From Myripristis murdjan (taxonomy: Eukaryota > Chordata > Actinopteri > Holocentriformes > Holocentridae): 64,000 nt of DNA. Made by a program: the position numbers and the translations under genes. Position 1 is the stretch's first letter, and every line of letters starts with the position of its first letter. Shown here piece after piece: positions 40,968 to 53,359 of this stretch. The stretch is from assembly GCF_902150065.1 (NCBI RefSeq), contig NC_043987.1, forward strand, positions 24,951,987-25,015,986, read 5' to 3'. The notes under the pieces are model-generated. The model saw only the letters and a list, made by a program, of their open reading frames with translations, ran no database searches and had not been told where the DNA came from.

Positions 40968-43900
40968 CGAGCTGCTTCTCTCATTCTTTTTTCACTGTTG
41001 CATGTCAGAACACAAGCCCCTTTACCCTAAAGCATTCCTCCTGCTGTAGCCGCTGTGTCATGACGTCGTTTTACCGTAATGCACACTGGGCCAGGCCGCC
41101 TTCTTCAGACTGTTGGTGCAGGATCATGTTGATTCTTCGGCATGCTGAACACTGAAACCTCTGCCTCTGTTTACTTTGAAAACCAGGGGTGATCAGGTCC
41201 TGGTCAATAATCGCTTTTAGATCAGTTGAGATCATACAGCGAGTTGGCTTGTTGATCAGTTAAATCAGTTGTGTCTGTTAACTCACGTCTGAAAGCTTGC
41301 TTTTATACGCCTTCTCTCCATGCTTAACCACACTTTCATTTTATGTCATTTTATTTTCACATTTGTTGCTTTTCTACAGTAGTTCTCGGCCCCACCCTTC
41401 CCATTCCCCTTAAAAAAAAAACTATCAAATTTCAGCCTATAAAAATAACCAGAATGCACAGTTTGTCACATTTGGGTAAATGTTGGCACAAAAGGACACC
41501 AAGGTGCACAACTTAAATGTCATCTCATAAAATTTGAGTAGTCTTGCCAATCTCATATGTTTTTGAGGTTTTTTTGTTTGTTTGTTTGTTTGGTAGACAG
41601 GGAGCTTATTAACCAGAAAATGTAAAGTTTACCGGCTTCATATCTTTGTTATTGAGATTTTCATTGTAAACTACAATAATAATAGGAGCCTTTTTTCGTT
41701 GACATGACATTATCTAATGATGATTAAAAAAGCCAAATTGTGGACGTTAAGGGTACAACACTCTTCTTCAGCTTAAGACATCATTTATAGTTGTGTGCTG
41801 CAAAACCTGAAAGTCATTAAGCCCCATACACAACCATTAAGGAAGAGGTGGACGGTGGAACTAGGCCAAAAATGTCTACTACATCAAGGTTAATTTCACA
41901 CCCCCTGTAATTCCTCAGCATGCCCCAAGTTTGAAAAAAACAAAAAAATGCTTTACTGACATTGATTTTGACAGTCATGACATTTGCTGCTGTCTAATTG
42001 CTAAGCAATCGGAACAAAACTGACGTGCTTGTTTCATGGGATCAGGACTTTGGAAGGGGGGGCTCCAGCGTGTCCCGCTGTGATCTGAGGCAGAACCTGC
42101 TGGACGCGGGGTGTGATGGAGCGTCTCTGGAGTTTCCCACCAGCAGCCTGACTATCCAGGAGGACAAACCTCTCAGCAGCAAAGCCTTTGGGACGGCTGT
42201 CGACGTCACTCAGATAAAGCCTCAAAAACTCCATATGACACTCAGACCAGGTAAATATACACACACTAAATACCTTATGAGACCATGTGCTACCATGTAC
42301 CAAAACATTATAAGACCAGGTACCATCTATTCACACATAAATGACTTTATGAGACACTAAGTAAATAACTAACTCACCCACTCACACAAGTTCTATGAGC
42401 ACCACTGGGTTGAAATTGAAATTAAAGCAATAATCCACAGACATTTTCTGCACCTAAATGTCCATAACCAGTTCATGTAACCTTTCAAATGATCTATTCT
42501 GAACTCCTGTGAGGCTTTTTCCCTGGAAAAATCCAATGTAGGCGATGGGTTTTATGTTCATGGAAGCAACGACAGTGGTGGTGAGATAGTACAAGAAATT
42601 TTAGAGACTTTTAAAGAGTTTGCACTATGAGTCTTTATTATTGTGCAGAGCTAGAGCCTGAACTTCTCACCAAAAGTGATGCCAAAACCAAGAATAAAAT
42701 GGATCTGGTGGTCACTTTAAATTTAATCCAGTACTCTAAGGTCCAGAAGAAAATAATCTGATGTTAAATTATGTTTTTGGAAGTCACTTTTTTGGCCAAA
42801 GTTAACTATTCCTGATTAAGGCCTTGTCCTGTTTTAATTTAATCCCTGTCTGGGAAACCGACCCATAGCTACCATCTATATACACCCTAATAACATTATG
42901 AGATAACACCTAAATACACACTTAATAACCTTAAGACCAGACATCCCCAATACACACACACACTAATAACCAGCCAGTAAGACCGTGCACCATCTAAATA
43001 CACAAAGTAACAACCTTTTAAAGCAAAGGCCATGTAGCCATACAACCTGACACACCAGAGCGGTGACCCCAAAATGATTTTCAGTATCATCTTATTTTCC
43101 CTTTATCACTTTAAAAGACAGATGAAAGACGAATCAACCATCACTGACTTTCATTCAATTGTTCATCCACTTTTAATTGTGCATAGTGCCTCATGGCCCT
43201 CATCTTCTCCTCTGTCCCCTTTCCCTCAGACGATGCTAAGCGCTTTACTGTGACAGTGAAGCAGGTGGAGGACTATCCAGTGGATCTCTACTACCTGATG
43301 GACCTTTCTTTTTCAATGGGAGATGACCTGGCTCGCCTTTACCACTTGGGAAACGAGCTCGCCCAAACCATGGGCCGCACCACGAGCAACCTGCGCATGG
43401 GCTTCGGGGCCTTTGTGGACAAGGAAACGTCCCCCTACATGTTCACTGCTACTGAAGAGGACATCAAAAACCCTTGCAAAAGGTAGGTTGAGAGGTCATG
43501 GCTAGAGGAATTGTTGCATCTAAGGAGGGTGAGTTGATTTTCTGACGTGTTCGAAAAGGGAAAGTTCTCGCTCAAATGTCGTTCCCACTATGATGACGTC
43601 TGATATTTTCCTCTGTTGATCCCACCCCCTCCTGTTCGCTCTTTTCAATATTCTGTACACGCAGAATTGCTCGTACGTGCATACCCCAGTTTGGATACAA
43701 GCATGTGCTGACACTGACCGAGGAGGTTGAGCGCTTCACAAAGGAGGTGGGTAAGCAGGAGGTGTCCAGAAACAGAGACGCTCCAGAGGGAGGCTTTGAT
43801 GCGATCATTCAGGCAGCAGTGTGCAAGGTACGAAACACAGCAACAGCAGCATACACATAACACACACACACACACACACAGACACACACACACACACGTT

Positions 43901-46900
43901 TTTCATCAGAAATGTGCAGTTCATTTAGGCTACCTGTAGGAAGTTGCAATTTTGTATTTTGACAAAGAAAAAGAAAAAAGAAAGCAAAAACAAAGACAGA
44001 GGAGCCAGAGGGGTTGCATAAAAAAAAGTAAGAAAATAAGAAAAAAATGTGAATGTGTTGTCCACATACAGGTCGCCGATCATTTAAATAACTTTTGTAG
44101 TCTAGTTTTGCAGTTTTTGGGGATACAGCTTTGTACGCAGAAGTGTATGGTATTCCTGCCAAGTGTCGAAAGTTTTTTTTTTTTTTTCCCTTACAATGGG
44201 ATGATCAGCACTGTGTCTTGTCACTGTTAGGAAAAAATCGGCTGGCGTCAAGATGCCTCCCACTTGTTGGTGTTCACCACTGACGCCAAGACTCACATCG
44301 CCCTGGATGGACGGATAGCTGGCATCGTCCAGCCAAACGATGGCTTGTGTCATCTTGATGGTGAAAACAATTACGACAAATCATCGTCTCTGGTGAGGAG
44401 TGTTTGTGTCAGATTTTTAGTGGTGCTTTTGAGGAAAAATGTTATATAAGCTGCTCTTGGTCTCTTTCAGGACTATCCCTCTATTGCACTCATGAATGAC
44501 AAACTGTCTGCCAATAACATCAATCTCATTTTTGCTGTAACCGAAGACGTGGAGCCTCTCTTCAAGGTAAAGACACTGTAATGTTTGCATCACAGTGTGT
44601 GTCTGTGAGTTATCGCTGCAAAAAAATAAAAAACTGGGTCATAACCCTGCTGTCCTTGGTTTCTCCAGAACTACAGTGAGCTCATGCCAGGCACAACTGT
44701 GGGAAAGCTGTCTCGCGACTCTGGGAATGTTATTCAGCTCATTAAGGATGCCTATGCGGTAAGGGATTTTACATAGGAAGCACACAGGCTTCTTTTAGTC
44801 TGGCCTAATCAACGTCACTTGTGCAAACTTGTGAAAATCTGATACCACTTCATTGTGTTGTGAATTTTCATTAACTTCACTGTGAGCAGAGGATCCGCTC
44901 TAAGGTGGAGCTGGAGCTGCAGGACGTCCCAGAGGAGCTGTCTCTGTCCTTCAATGCCACTTGCCTGAACGGAGAGATCATCCCTGGACTCAAGTCCTGC
45001 TCGGGTCTCAAGATCGGAGACACGGTAGCTGCCTGTTTAGATGCTCAAATCTTGCAGAGTAGGGTTGGGTCATATCGACAAAGTCAAATATCATGATATC
45101 GTTTATGAAACTGCTCAGTATTGATATTCGGATGATATTTTACGGATTGCTGTTGATGCTTTCATGAGGTATTCACACACAAGAGATTTTTTTATTGAAC
45201 AATCATTAGCAACGTGGATATCCATAGCAATTAAAACAGTCTAATAAGATCAGAAAATGCATCCCTTTACTGTGATGCTGACTTTATCACAATATTGCTC
45301 TCATTCCCAGACTATCTTACCTCATATAACAGTATTGATATAACATTGATACATCACCCAGCCCTAACAGCTGGTATTTAAAGTGTAGGGCAACAGTGAA
45401 AACACAGAGACAGATCACAGTTTTCCTTCCCAGGTGTCGTTCAGCGTGGAGGCAAAGCTGCGTGGCTGCCCCAAGGACAAGAGCCGCACTTTTACCATCA
45501 AACCTCAGGGCTTTAAGGACGCCCTCAGTATCACGGTGGACTTTGCCTGCGAATGTGACTGCGAGGCTCGCGCCGTGCCCGACAGCCCCGTGTGCAATAA
45601 CGGCAACGGGACCCACAAGTGCGGTGTGTGTGAGTGTCACCCGGGGCGACTGGGCCCCCACTGTGAGTGCGCAGAGGGCGACTACACTCCGTCCGATGAC
45701 GTGAACTGCATTCAGAAGAATGGGAGTTCCATCTGCGGTGGAAGAGGGGACTGTGTGTGCGGACAGTGCTCCTGCCACAGGTCTGAGTACGGCCAGGTGT
45801 GGGGCAAATACTGCGAGTGTGACGATTTCAACTGCCTGCGCTTCAGAGGGAAGCTGTGCTCTGGTGAGTAACACTTTTTTCTGTTCTTAATCCTTTATCA
45901 CTCCGCACAACAAGCTGACACGCTGCTGTATAATTGTTATCAAGAGCACCGGACACCAGCCTTTTCCTCATCTTGGCTCTTAGCAGGAACGATGACATTG
46001 CCTTTCCTGGCTCCAAGGCGTCAGCTGACCTCTGCTTTTCGCTGTCCCTCTCAGTCTCTAACCAGTTTAGACAGTTTACTTAGCTTGACAAAACAAAAAT
46101 CCACAACAATTCTCAGCCATAATGATCTGAATCATGGCAGCCCTCATTTAATAATGACAAAAAAAAAACAGATGAAGGCTTGTAAATTGTGTGTGTGTGT
46201 GTACTAGATAGATGGCCAGTGGGGAAAACACAATTGCTACTGCCTGCTTTTGATTGGTGTTCAAGTTCTTACCAGCCACAGTATTGCAGCATGATGTGCC
46301 ATCCACTCCCCATTGCAAGCCTGCACAGCACTCCCTGCAGTTACTCAATCGCAGTAATCAAACTTTAATATGTTTTGTCATTGGGTAATCTCATAGGAGC
46401 AATCCAGGCTCGTGTTTAGCGGGTTGGGCGGTGGAACAGAAGGAGCGAAAGGAGAACCAACTTTTATTTCTGCTCACTCACTCCCTAATCTGTGCTGAGC
46501 TGGAAGATACAGCTGACTGGGGAGTGTAGATAAAACAGGGCTGTCATGCCTCCCATAATCACTCAAAAATGCAACTGGAAATAGGAAAGCCTCATCTTAG
46601 AAAAAAAAAAAAAAAAAAATCCTGCTATGCGCCTCCAACATCATAGCTGCCCAATTTTTGAATGAAAAAGCGCCACTTCGGCATGGTGACAGTTTTTTTC
46701 TGTTTTTTCCGAAGACCTCTGCCCTCAGACGACACCTGCCATGGGTTTGCCCTGATGGTCTAAAATACTGTGTGTTTACCAATCACCGCCTCATAGCTCA
46801 CAGGAAGTTAAAAGCGGCGGTTAAAGGGACTGTTAAAGGGGAAGTTAAGTTTCTGTTTTGGGGCAGTTCATACTTTTTTAAGTGAACCCAATGTGAACTG

Positions 46901-47141
46901 TGTGCTGTGGAAGTCCCTTGTCTCGGAGATCATCCGAAAGGGGGACACGGCAGGTCGTGTGTGAGATAGCAGGTTAAAATTGTCTAAGAGTATGATGAGC
47001 TTACATCCACAGGGACGCCTCGGAAATCTTTTTTTTTTTTTCAGCCGTAACCGTTTGGCTAACACACTGCTATTTAGGTACAGTTCTATTCTCAGTAATG
47101 ACACCCACACTTTGGGTTCACACCCTCCCACCCATATTCTG

Positions 47142-47172
<31 letters not shown>

Positions 47173-49998
47173 CACTCACACTAAGCATTACGTTGGAGGA
47201 CTGTTTCCAGAGCTCAGTTTGTGAATTTGAAGTGGCTGTGTGTCTGGATGCAGTTGTACAGTCATGACGTCATTATCTTTGAAGCGCGAGCCTCCCTTGG
47301 CCCCAGCTCAATTGGAGCTACCGTGAACCCCAGGGCCCGAAAGAGCTGCAGCTTTCCCGCAATGCCTGTGGGTGTGTATTTCTTTCTTTCTTTTTTTTTT
47401 TTTTTTCTGCTGAGGGGCTGCGAGACTGGCGCTGGGGCGAGGAGCAGGAGTCAACAAGCACCCCCTCAGGGCCCTGGAATATGAGGGAAGAGAGAACAGG
47501 AAAGTTTGCATTCCTCCGCTGGCACTTTGCCCCGTCTCTCCATCCCTCTGTCTCTCTCCAGCTTGTCTCCGTCCCCACTTCACTTGATCCCATTCAGTCT
47601 GTTGCTGCACTCTGTTTAATTTTACTGTTCAGTCTTTTTCCCTATTTCATGGGCCCCATGTTAACCCTCTTTGAAAGCCCCGGCATGTGATTAATGGGCA
47701 GGATTATAGCGCGGCCTCAGGGAGAGAGGGGGAGAGGGGGGATGATATAAGCCAAGAAACCGTCCTCTTACGTCTGTGACTCAATTTTACAACAAATAAG
47801 GCCATGAGAACAAGGTGGTTGCTCACGCTCGTCAAGCTAAGCGACTCGACACAGCAAAAAGTGTCCGTCTTAATAATACAAATAGTCTCATGTTCGGTCT
47901 TAAAATATCAATCATAAAACAAGTGAGAAGTATCACCAGGCTGACATAAATCCACTTGTTTCCAGTGGTTTTGTACAGCGTCTCGGAAACTTTCTACAGT
48001 GTCTGTGTCATCAAGAAAAAGACACTTCATTCAAGAAATGCCTTGAAATGAGTCGATTTGCACTGGAAACAAGTGAAGCTTGATAATTAATTGTAGTGTT
48101 GCCACAAAAAAAATCCAGCGTAACTATGGAAAGGAAAAATATTAACCCTTTCATGCATGAACTATGAAAGCCTGAGTCCAGATTTTTTTCTTATGTGTTT
48201 TTACTCTTCTTAGGGCATGAATATTTCTGTGAGTCTCCATACTTCTTTCAGGATGCAGGACTGGTATTACCATGTCATTCTACTAGTATTAACATGTTTT
48301 CAGCAACAAGAATTGACAGTCTCTGCATAAACCTCAATGCAGGGGAGCAGCAGAGAGCACTCTAACAGCTGATATGCAATCCTGCCATAGAAACCATTGC
48401 ATTTAGGAGAAAATGACTTTTAAACTGTCTTTTAAGCTGTCCACTGTAGTGAGCGCTATGCGTGAAAGGGTTAAATGAACTTGTTCGCAAATTACAGGGC
48501 TTAGTTACAGGGCTGTCCAGAGGAATCACCTGTGTACTTTACCATGATGACAAGTCATTTGACATGACATTTTGTCTCATATTCAGTGTTAAAATCCTGT
48601 TTTTCTTCAAACGAGTGAAAAAAAATCTGCCTCTGTGATGAGATCATCCCACTTATTTCCATTGCTAATTAACTGTCTTGAATCAGTTGTCAATTTCTTG
48701 GTGCTAGTGGGTTGATCTGCCTCATTGTTCCTTGTTTCAACATGTTTATGCTTGGAGATTTTTTTTTTTTTTTTCTGTGCAGGTTTCCTAAGTCATGTCT
48801 TTGCATGGCTGACTCAGTAACAGCAGAACACGTGAGACTGTTAACTATTACAAAGTGACAACACCCTTGACCACCTCCGCTCCCGCACTCATAAATGTTG
48901 TCTTAGTTTTAAAACGCTGTAGCAACGGGGCTGTTACCGGACGACTGAACAGACCAGGCTGTTTCCCTGGAGCTTAACGGTGCCAGATGATCATTTTGAG
49001 TGGTGGAATTAGAGACCCTTAGACCCTCGGTGATATTTCACGCGCAGAGACTCCCCCTCTCTGATGCAGCTGGGCTCTGACTCACCCGTTCAGCTCTTAG
49101 TCATTCATTACCAAATCCTGGCTGTTTTCCTGTCTAGAGCCCTGTTGTCTCTTGGGTTGTGTCAGTGTTTGCAAGGTAGCTCAACATGCCAGTGTCGGCT
49201 GTCTCTCTGTAATCTCGGGTCAAAAGCACGCCCTCGCATTCTGTCATCAGAGATTACTGCCACTGAGCTGCTGGTGTGAACCGTCTACTCCGTCCCCATA
49301 AGAGACAGGGCAGACCACTTCCTGAGGGAGGCTTCTCTTGCAGGAAGTGGTCATCATACACAAGTCTGGGTGTGTGTGTGTGTAGGTGTGAGTGTGGGTG
49401 TGGATGTGTGGGTCAAGAGGGGAACAAACAGCAAACATCATGGCTTGTTTTCCTCTACAGAAAATTGCCTGTCTTTATCTAAAGACGGGGATAATTAAGT
49501 CTCCTCAGTGGCTGTACAATTTGTCATCTGTGGTTATGATATTCGCCCTGATGTCTTTTTATTAAATAAATAAATATCTAAAATCTATTAACTTTACAAA
49601 CTTTACTTCACAGACTTAGTCTTTATTGAAAGTAGCTTGCACCCATTTCCTAGTTTGTTGATCATTGTTTTAAAATAAAATGCAACACCATTGATCTGCA
49701 AGGTCCGCTAGATCAAATAATTATTTTAGTTTAATTTTATATTTATTTCCACAATGTTGTCTGCATGGGAATTTCACTTTTATTTTTTAAACACATCAAT
49801 ACAAATAAAACTACATGAAACATACCCACTTTAAATTTAATAATCAGTCACAAGAATTGAAAAACGAACCTGCTAAGTGACTAGTTACCACAGAGGAGTA
49901 CTCCATTTCCCCCAGCAGCAGTGAGGGTGACATGGTCTTTTAATTCCTACTCATATGAACTCATGCACAAACACCCTTGCCCAGACATGCAAAATACC

Positions 49999-50033
<35 letters not shown>

Positions 50034-52859
50034 TCATGTTCACAGGAAACTAAGTCAAACTCACAACCCTCTGACTGAAACAATGAAGCAAGCCCTCTCC
50101 AACAATGACTCATGTTGCAGTTGTGTAAATACATTAGTTTGCCCAACCACACCTGTGTGATTATGCACACTGATAAAAAACATGCTGAGATATTCATTTT
50201 ACTACTGCAGTGCATATGTTTAAAATGAAGAAAGAATGACCTGCCCGGCAAAATGTGAATGATCATCAACAAATGAACATCATTGGCTGGTTCTGTGGTG
50301 GGGGGTCAAACTGGAGCTGGTCCAGCAGGTGGCAGAGAAAAGAATACTGTCCAAGTTCAAGACTATACTGAGCAACCCTGCACACCCTTTCCATGCCCCG
50401 GGGGCAATTAATAACAGCATCAAAGACTGATTGCACCAGCATGCAAGTCGGAGCGCTTCAGGAAGTCTTTTATTCCAGCTGCCATAAGACTTTTTAATAC
50501 ACAAAAACCCTAGATTTTAATATCTGCTTCCTGTGTGATGTATATATCTATTTATTTATTTATTCACCCACTCAACAACCCTATGAGTGTGCAATTTTAT
50601 GTGATGAAGCTGCCATGACAATGTAATTTTCTGCAAAGGATTAGTAAAGGATCATTCATTCATTCATTCATCATGAGACTCTTTGCCTGACCTTAACATC
50701 CTTTTCCCGTCCCTGTGCAGGAAATGGAAAGTGTGACTGCGGTTTCTGCAAGTGCAACTCCGGCTGGAAAGGAGACAACTGTAACTGCACGACCCGCACC
50801 GACACCTGCATGTCCAGCATCGGCCTGCTGTGCAGCGGCCGAGGCTACTGTCAGTGCGGGGCGTGTGTGTGCACCCAGCCCGGCGCCTACGGAGACACCT
50901 GTGAGAAATGCCCGACCTGCCCCGATGCCTGCACGATAAAGAAGTGAGTCAGATATTCTGTGTTTCAACAGATAAGCTGAATTATAGCAGGTGGACAAAA
51001 TAATAGGAGCACCATGTGTAAAAGGACTGGGACTTTGAAGTGACTAAATCAAAGTTACAGGTGAGGCATATTAACCCCTAGTTGAAGGTGAAGTTGTCAT
51101 ATCTGTCGGATGGAAAGAGGTTTGACAAGAAACACATATTTGACTTTTCAAGGCAACATGAGGCATCTTAACAGTTTCAGAGAGGACAAAGTTATTGGTA
51201 CTTAAATTGCAGGAGCACTACTTAGAAAGTCTGCAAATTCATTCAAGGCAAGAAATCACAAATATGCAGCCGAAAGAAATGATCACAAAATTGAATCAGA
51301 GCGTCATCAAAAGCTGTGCTTCTTGTGCAAGTCACCAGGTCTGACGATTGCTCTGCATGGTCATAGAAAAGCCAATTAAAATAAGGACGTTTTACTGGAC
51401 TGGATGTGTGATAAGGGTACAAACACTGCTCTGTCATGATGATCCCATATTACGATGACAAACCGCTCCCATACAAGAGCCTTAACAGCTTGAGGAGTGG
51501 ATTCATGAAGAACGGGGCGACGTCAAGCTCCCTCCATGGCCCCTGTCTTATCAAACCTTTATGGGAAGTAATTTCCATCTCTTTTGTCCCTCAAAGAACT
51601 GGTTTTCCTCTTGAAGAAAGTTTTAGCGTCCCAAGAAGCATTGAAGTCACCCCTTATTAGTGATTTAATATTTATAAATCGCTTTCCGTCATTTTGTCCG
51701 CACCCTGTATATCAACTTGAAGTGCTCAGTGTTACTGAAGAGTGTCAATAAACTATGTATTATGTGTAAATGTGGTGGTGTGGCATTATGTTTGCAGGGA
51801 TTGTGTGGAGTGTAAACACTTTAAGAGAGGACAGCTTGCGGACGACAACAGTTGTAACAGAATCTGCAGAGATGAAATTAAGCCGGTGGATAAGCTAGGT
51901 CAGAACTTTTCCATGTCAATTCCCGAGTTTCTGCATGTTTGATTTGCTCTTCTTGTCAATTACAGCAGCCCAACGCTCTACAATGTTGTTGGAGCCATGA
52001 AATTCATACTGTGTCGTGCCCAAAGAGCAGTGTTGTCCAAGTCTTTGGAGCTGTATACATGTAAACAATATTTTTCTTACTGTTTTTTTGTTTCTTTTAC
52101 CATCCATGACTCACAGTCTTCCATGATAAGAATGCCGTGAACTGCTCGTATAAGGATGAGAACGACTGCGTGGAGCACTTTCAGTATTATGAAGATGAAA
52201 GTGGCAAGTCCATACTGTTTGTGGTAAAAGAGCCAGGTAAGACTGTCTCTGCCTGTGTGTGTGTATGTATGTGTGTGTGTGTGTGTGTGCGTGCGTGAGC
52301 ATGTGTGCTTGCATCCATGCGACATATAAACAAACTGACAGAAACCTGAAGATTAGCAGAGAGATGCAGGGAGAGGCTTCATCATTAGCTGAGAATAGCT
52401 TGTTCTGCTGCGAATGTCATCGTCATCTCAGTCTGTGTCTGGCAGGCGAGAGCAGCACGGGAACAGCATGTGCATACAATAATGGCTGCTTCTCTACAGT
52501 GAAAAAAAAAAAAACAAAAAACAGCTGGTTCACCTTAGCTGCAATCTGCCGCACCACAAAATGGTCAGACTCATCGTGACGATGCTGCGAATCATTGTGC
52601 AACAGGGCCTCTGCCTCTGCGTTTCAGCAGAGACCGTTGCCTGATTTAATGTGCTACAGTTGAAGTTTGTTTAGACGCCTTAATCACCGCTACAGTCTCC
52701 AAGGGCTTCACAAGCCCACATGCAGATTGTCTTCATATTCATTATGCATCACTGGAAACTAGCTCTGTCTGAAGCTGTCATGTCTCACTTTGTTCTCTTA
52801 CTTTCTCCTTCTCTTAATGTTTCTTTCCTTCTTTCCTATCTTCCCTCTGCACTTTCTCA

Positions 52860-52901
<42 letters not shown>

Positions 52902-53359
52902 GTCCCCCTTCCTGTGTCTCCTCCATCAGAGTGTCCTGAGGGTCCTGACATCCTGGTGGTGCTCTTGGCGGTGGCCGGAGCCATTCTCTTACTGGGCCTT
53001 GCTGGCCTGCTCATCTGGAAGCTGCTGGTCACCATCCACGACCGCAGAGAGTTCGCCAAGTTTGAGGAGGAGAGAGCCAAGGCCAAGTGGGATACGGTGA
53101 GAAACACTGACAGTCACAGAGAGACCGTGACAGACGTCTCCACTGATCCCGGAGTAGTAACAAAGCACAGAATAGGCTGCCATCTGCTGGAGGAAATCAA
53201 AATTGCCGCTTGAAAACCGGTGTATGCGCATGAATATGAGAATTCAACAAATCTTTTAATGATTTTTTTTCTTCCTGTATTTCCTCTTTCCAGGGTAACA
53301 ATCCCCTGTACAGAGGAGCCACTTCCACTTTCACCAACGTCACATACCGAGGGAATTAA
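39313..53359 (+). CDS. itgb3: Integrin beta-3, complete, 15 coding exons
   Basis: Coding exons: 39313-39379, 40809-40894, 42046-42250, 43230-43482, 43665-43827, 44231-44392, 44471-44566, 44669-44758, 44890-45024, 45434-45863, 50721-50943, 51798-51898, 52117-52236, 52930-53096, 53294-53359. All phases agree (2364 nt, 787 aa; human 788). It pairs with alpha-IIb or alpha-V as a fibrinogen/vitronectin (RGD) receptor in the plasma membrane. Order: signal peptide ([20 protein letters not shown]), PSI ([14 protein letters not shown]), beta-I domain with MIDAS DLSFS and [13 protein letters not shown]-like Cys repeats (exons 10-11), tail domain, helix [20 protein letters not shown], and tail [20 protein letters not shown] ending with NPLY and NVTY, the talin/kindlin sites. 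Tyr-122 of human MIDAS is Phe. The fish a/b paralogue is not assigned. Confidence 0.96.
39651..40118. mobile_element. hAT-like non-autonomous element in itgb3 intron 1
   Basis: The left end cagtggtttcctaactaggg, followed by tcccgggaacaccaggaggg, matches the usual start of a common fish hAT element (CAGTGGTTCCCAAC...GGGTCC). A weak reverse match (tttgggaatccttcag) ends near 40118. The middle has expanded into CA repeats. No transposase remains. The right end is uncertain. Confidence 0.5.
39958..40026. repeat. (CA)n microsatellite in itgb3 intron 1
   Basis: About 33 CA units with a single interruption (acaaacac). Another (CA)n lies at about 40929-40965, just after exon 2, and a (GT)n at about 40503-40527. 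Confidence 0.95.
42237..42360 (+). repeat. Minisatellite spanning the itgb3 exon 3 / intron 3 junction, block 1
   Basis: Three degenerate units of about 33-40 bases, each starting agacca: agaccaggtaaatatacaca (the real exon end and donor), agaccatgtgctaccatgta, and agaccaggtaccatctattc. Each ends accttatg or similar. The first unit contains the functional 5' splice site at 42251. Confidence 0.6.
42860..43030 (+). repeat. Minisatellite in itgb3 intron 3, block 2
   Basis: Further units of the same kind: taccatctatatacacccta, taacattatgagataacacc, taaatacacacttaataacc, ttaagaccagacatccccaa, agaccgtgcaccatctaaat. They are separated from block 1 by about 500 bases of non-repeat sequence. Confidence 0.55.
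43860..43898. repeat. (CA)n microsatellite after itgb3 exon 5
   Basis: CA repeat with one GA interruption, beginning about 33 bases downstream of the exon 5 donor. Confidence 0.9.
45060..45366. mobile_element. hAT-type MITE in itgb3 intron 9
   Basis: It starts tagggttgggtcatatcgac and ends acatcacccagcccta. The reverse complement of the end, tagggctgggtgatgt, pairs with the start. The pattern tagggctggg(c/t)gatat is the terminus of a common fish hAT non-autonomous element with internal atcgata-like stretches (tatcatgatatcg at 45092). No coding capacity. Confidence 0.7.
45864..48141. other. itgb3 intron 10, left part
   Basis: Intron sequence with poly(A) at about 46600-46619, poly(T) at about 47030-47041 and 47391-47406, and (CA)n at about 47141-47175. 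A GC-richer patch lies at 47280-47480. No extra exon with beta-integrin content was found. Confidence 0.5.
48146..48470. mobile_element. piggyBac-type MITE in itgb3 intron 10
   Basis: The segment starts ccctttcatgcatgaactat and ends gcgctatgcgtgaaaggg. Its ends are inverted (ccctttcatgcat versus ccctttcacgcat) and it is flanked on both sides by TTAA (48142-48145, 48471-48474). TTAA targets and CCC-starting termini are the hallmark of the piggyBac superfamily. At 325 bases it has no transposase. Confidence 0.85.
48475..50279. other. itgb3 intron 10, right part
   Basis: Intron sequence without recognised elements apart from GT-rich sequence at 49371-49410 and (CA)n at about 50002-50032. AT-rich at 49540-49850. 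Confidence 0.45.
50290..50675 (+). mobile_element. LINE 3' end in itgb3 intron 10
   Basis: The plus-strand frame encodes [20 protein letters not shown] followed by a stop near 50513, the typical C-terminus of a Rex/CR1-like LINE ORF2. The 3' tail ends attagtaaaggatc and (ATTC)n, the usual LINE terminus with a short tandem tail. 5'-truncated. It stops about 45 bases before the itgb3 exon 11 acceptor. The clade is not certain. Confidence 0.75.
50986..51709 (+). mobile_element. Degenerate Tc1/mariner-like transposon in itgb3 intron 11
   Basis: The left end caggtggacaaaataatagg and the reverse complement of the right end, cagggtgcggacaaaatgac, are imperfect inverted repeats next to TA. Internal frames show remnants of a Tc1-like transposase: a helix-turn-helix-like part near 51165 (FREDKVIGT) and a C-terminal part near 51490 ([17 protein letters not shown], cf. 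the usual WPPQSPDLNPIE). Much of the catalytic centre is missing and frames are broken, so it is an old, internally deleted copy. Confidence 0.7.
52863..52906. repeat. (CT)n tract before itgb3 exon 14
   Basis: A long CT run ends about 24 bases before the exon 14 acceptor and probably serves as its polypyrimidine tract. Length changes here could affect splicing strength. Confidence 0.85.
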
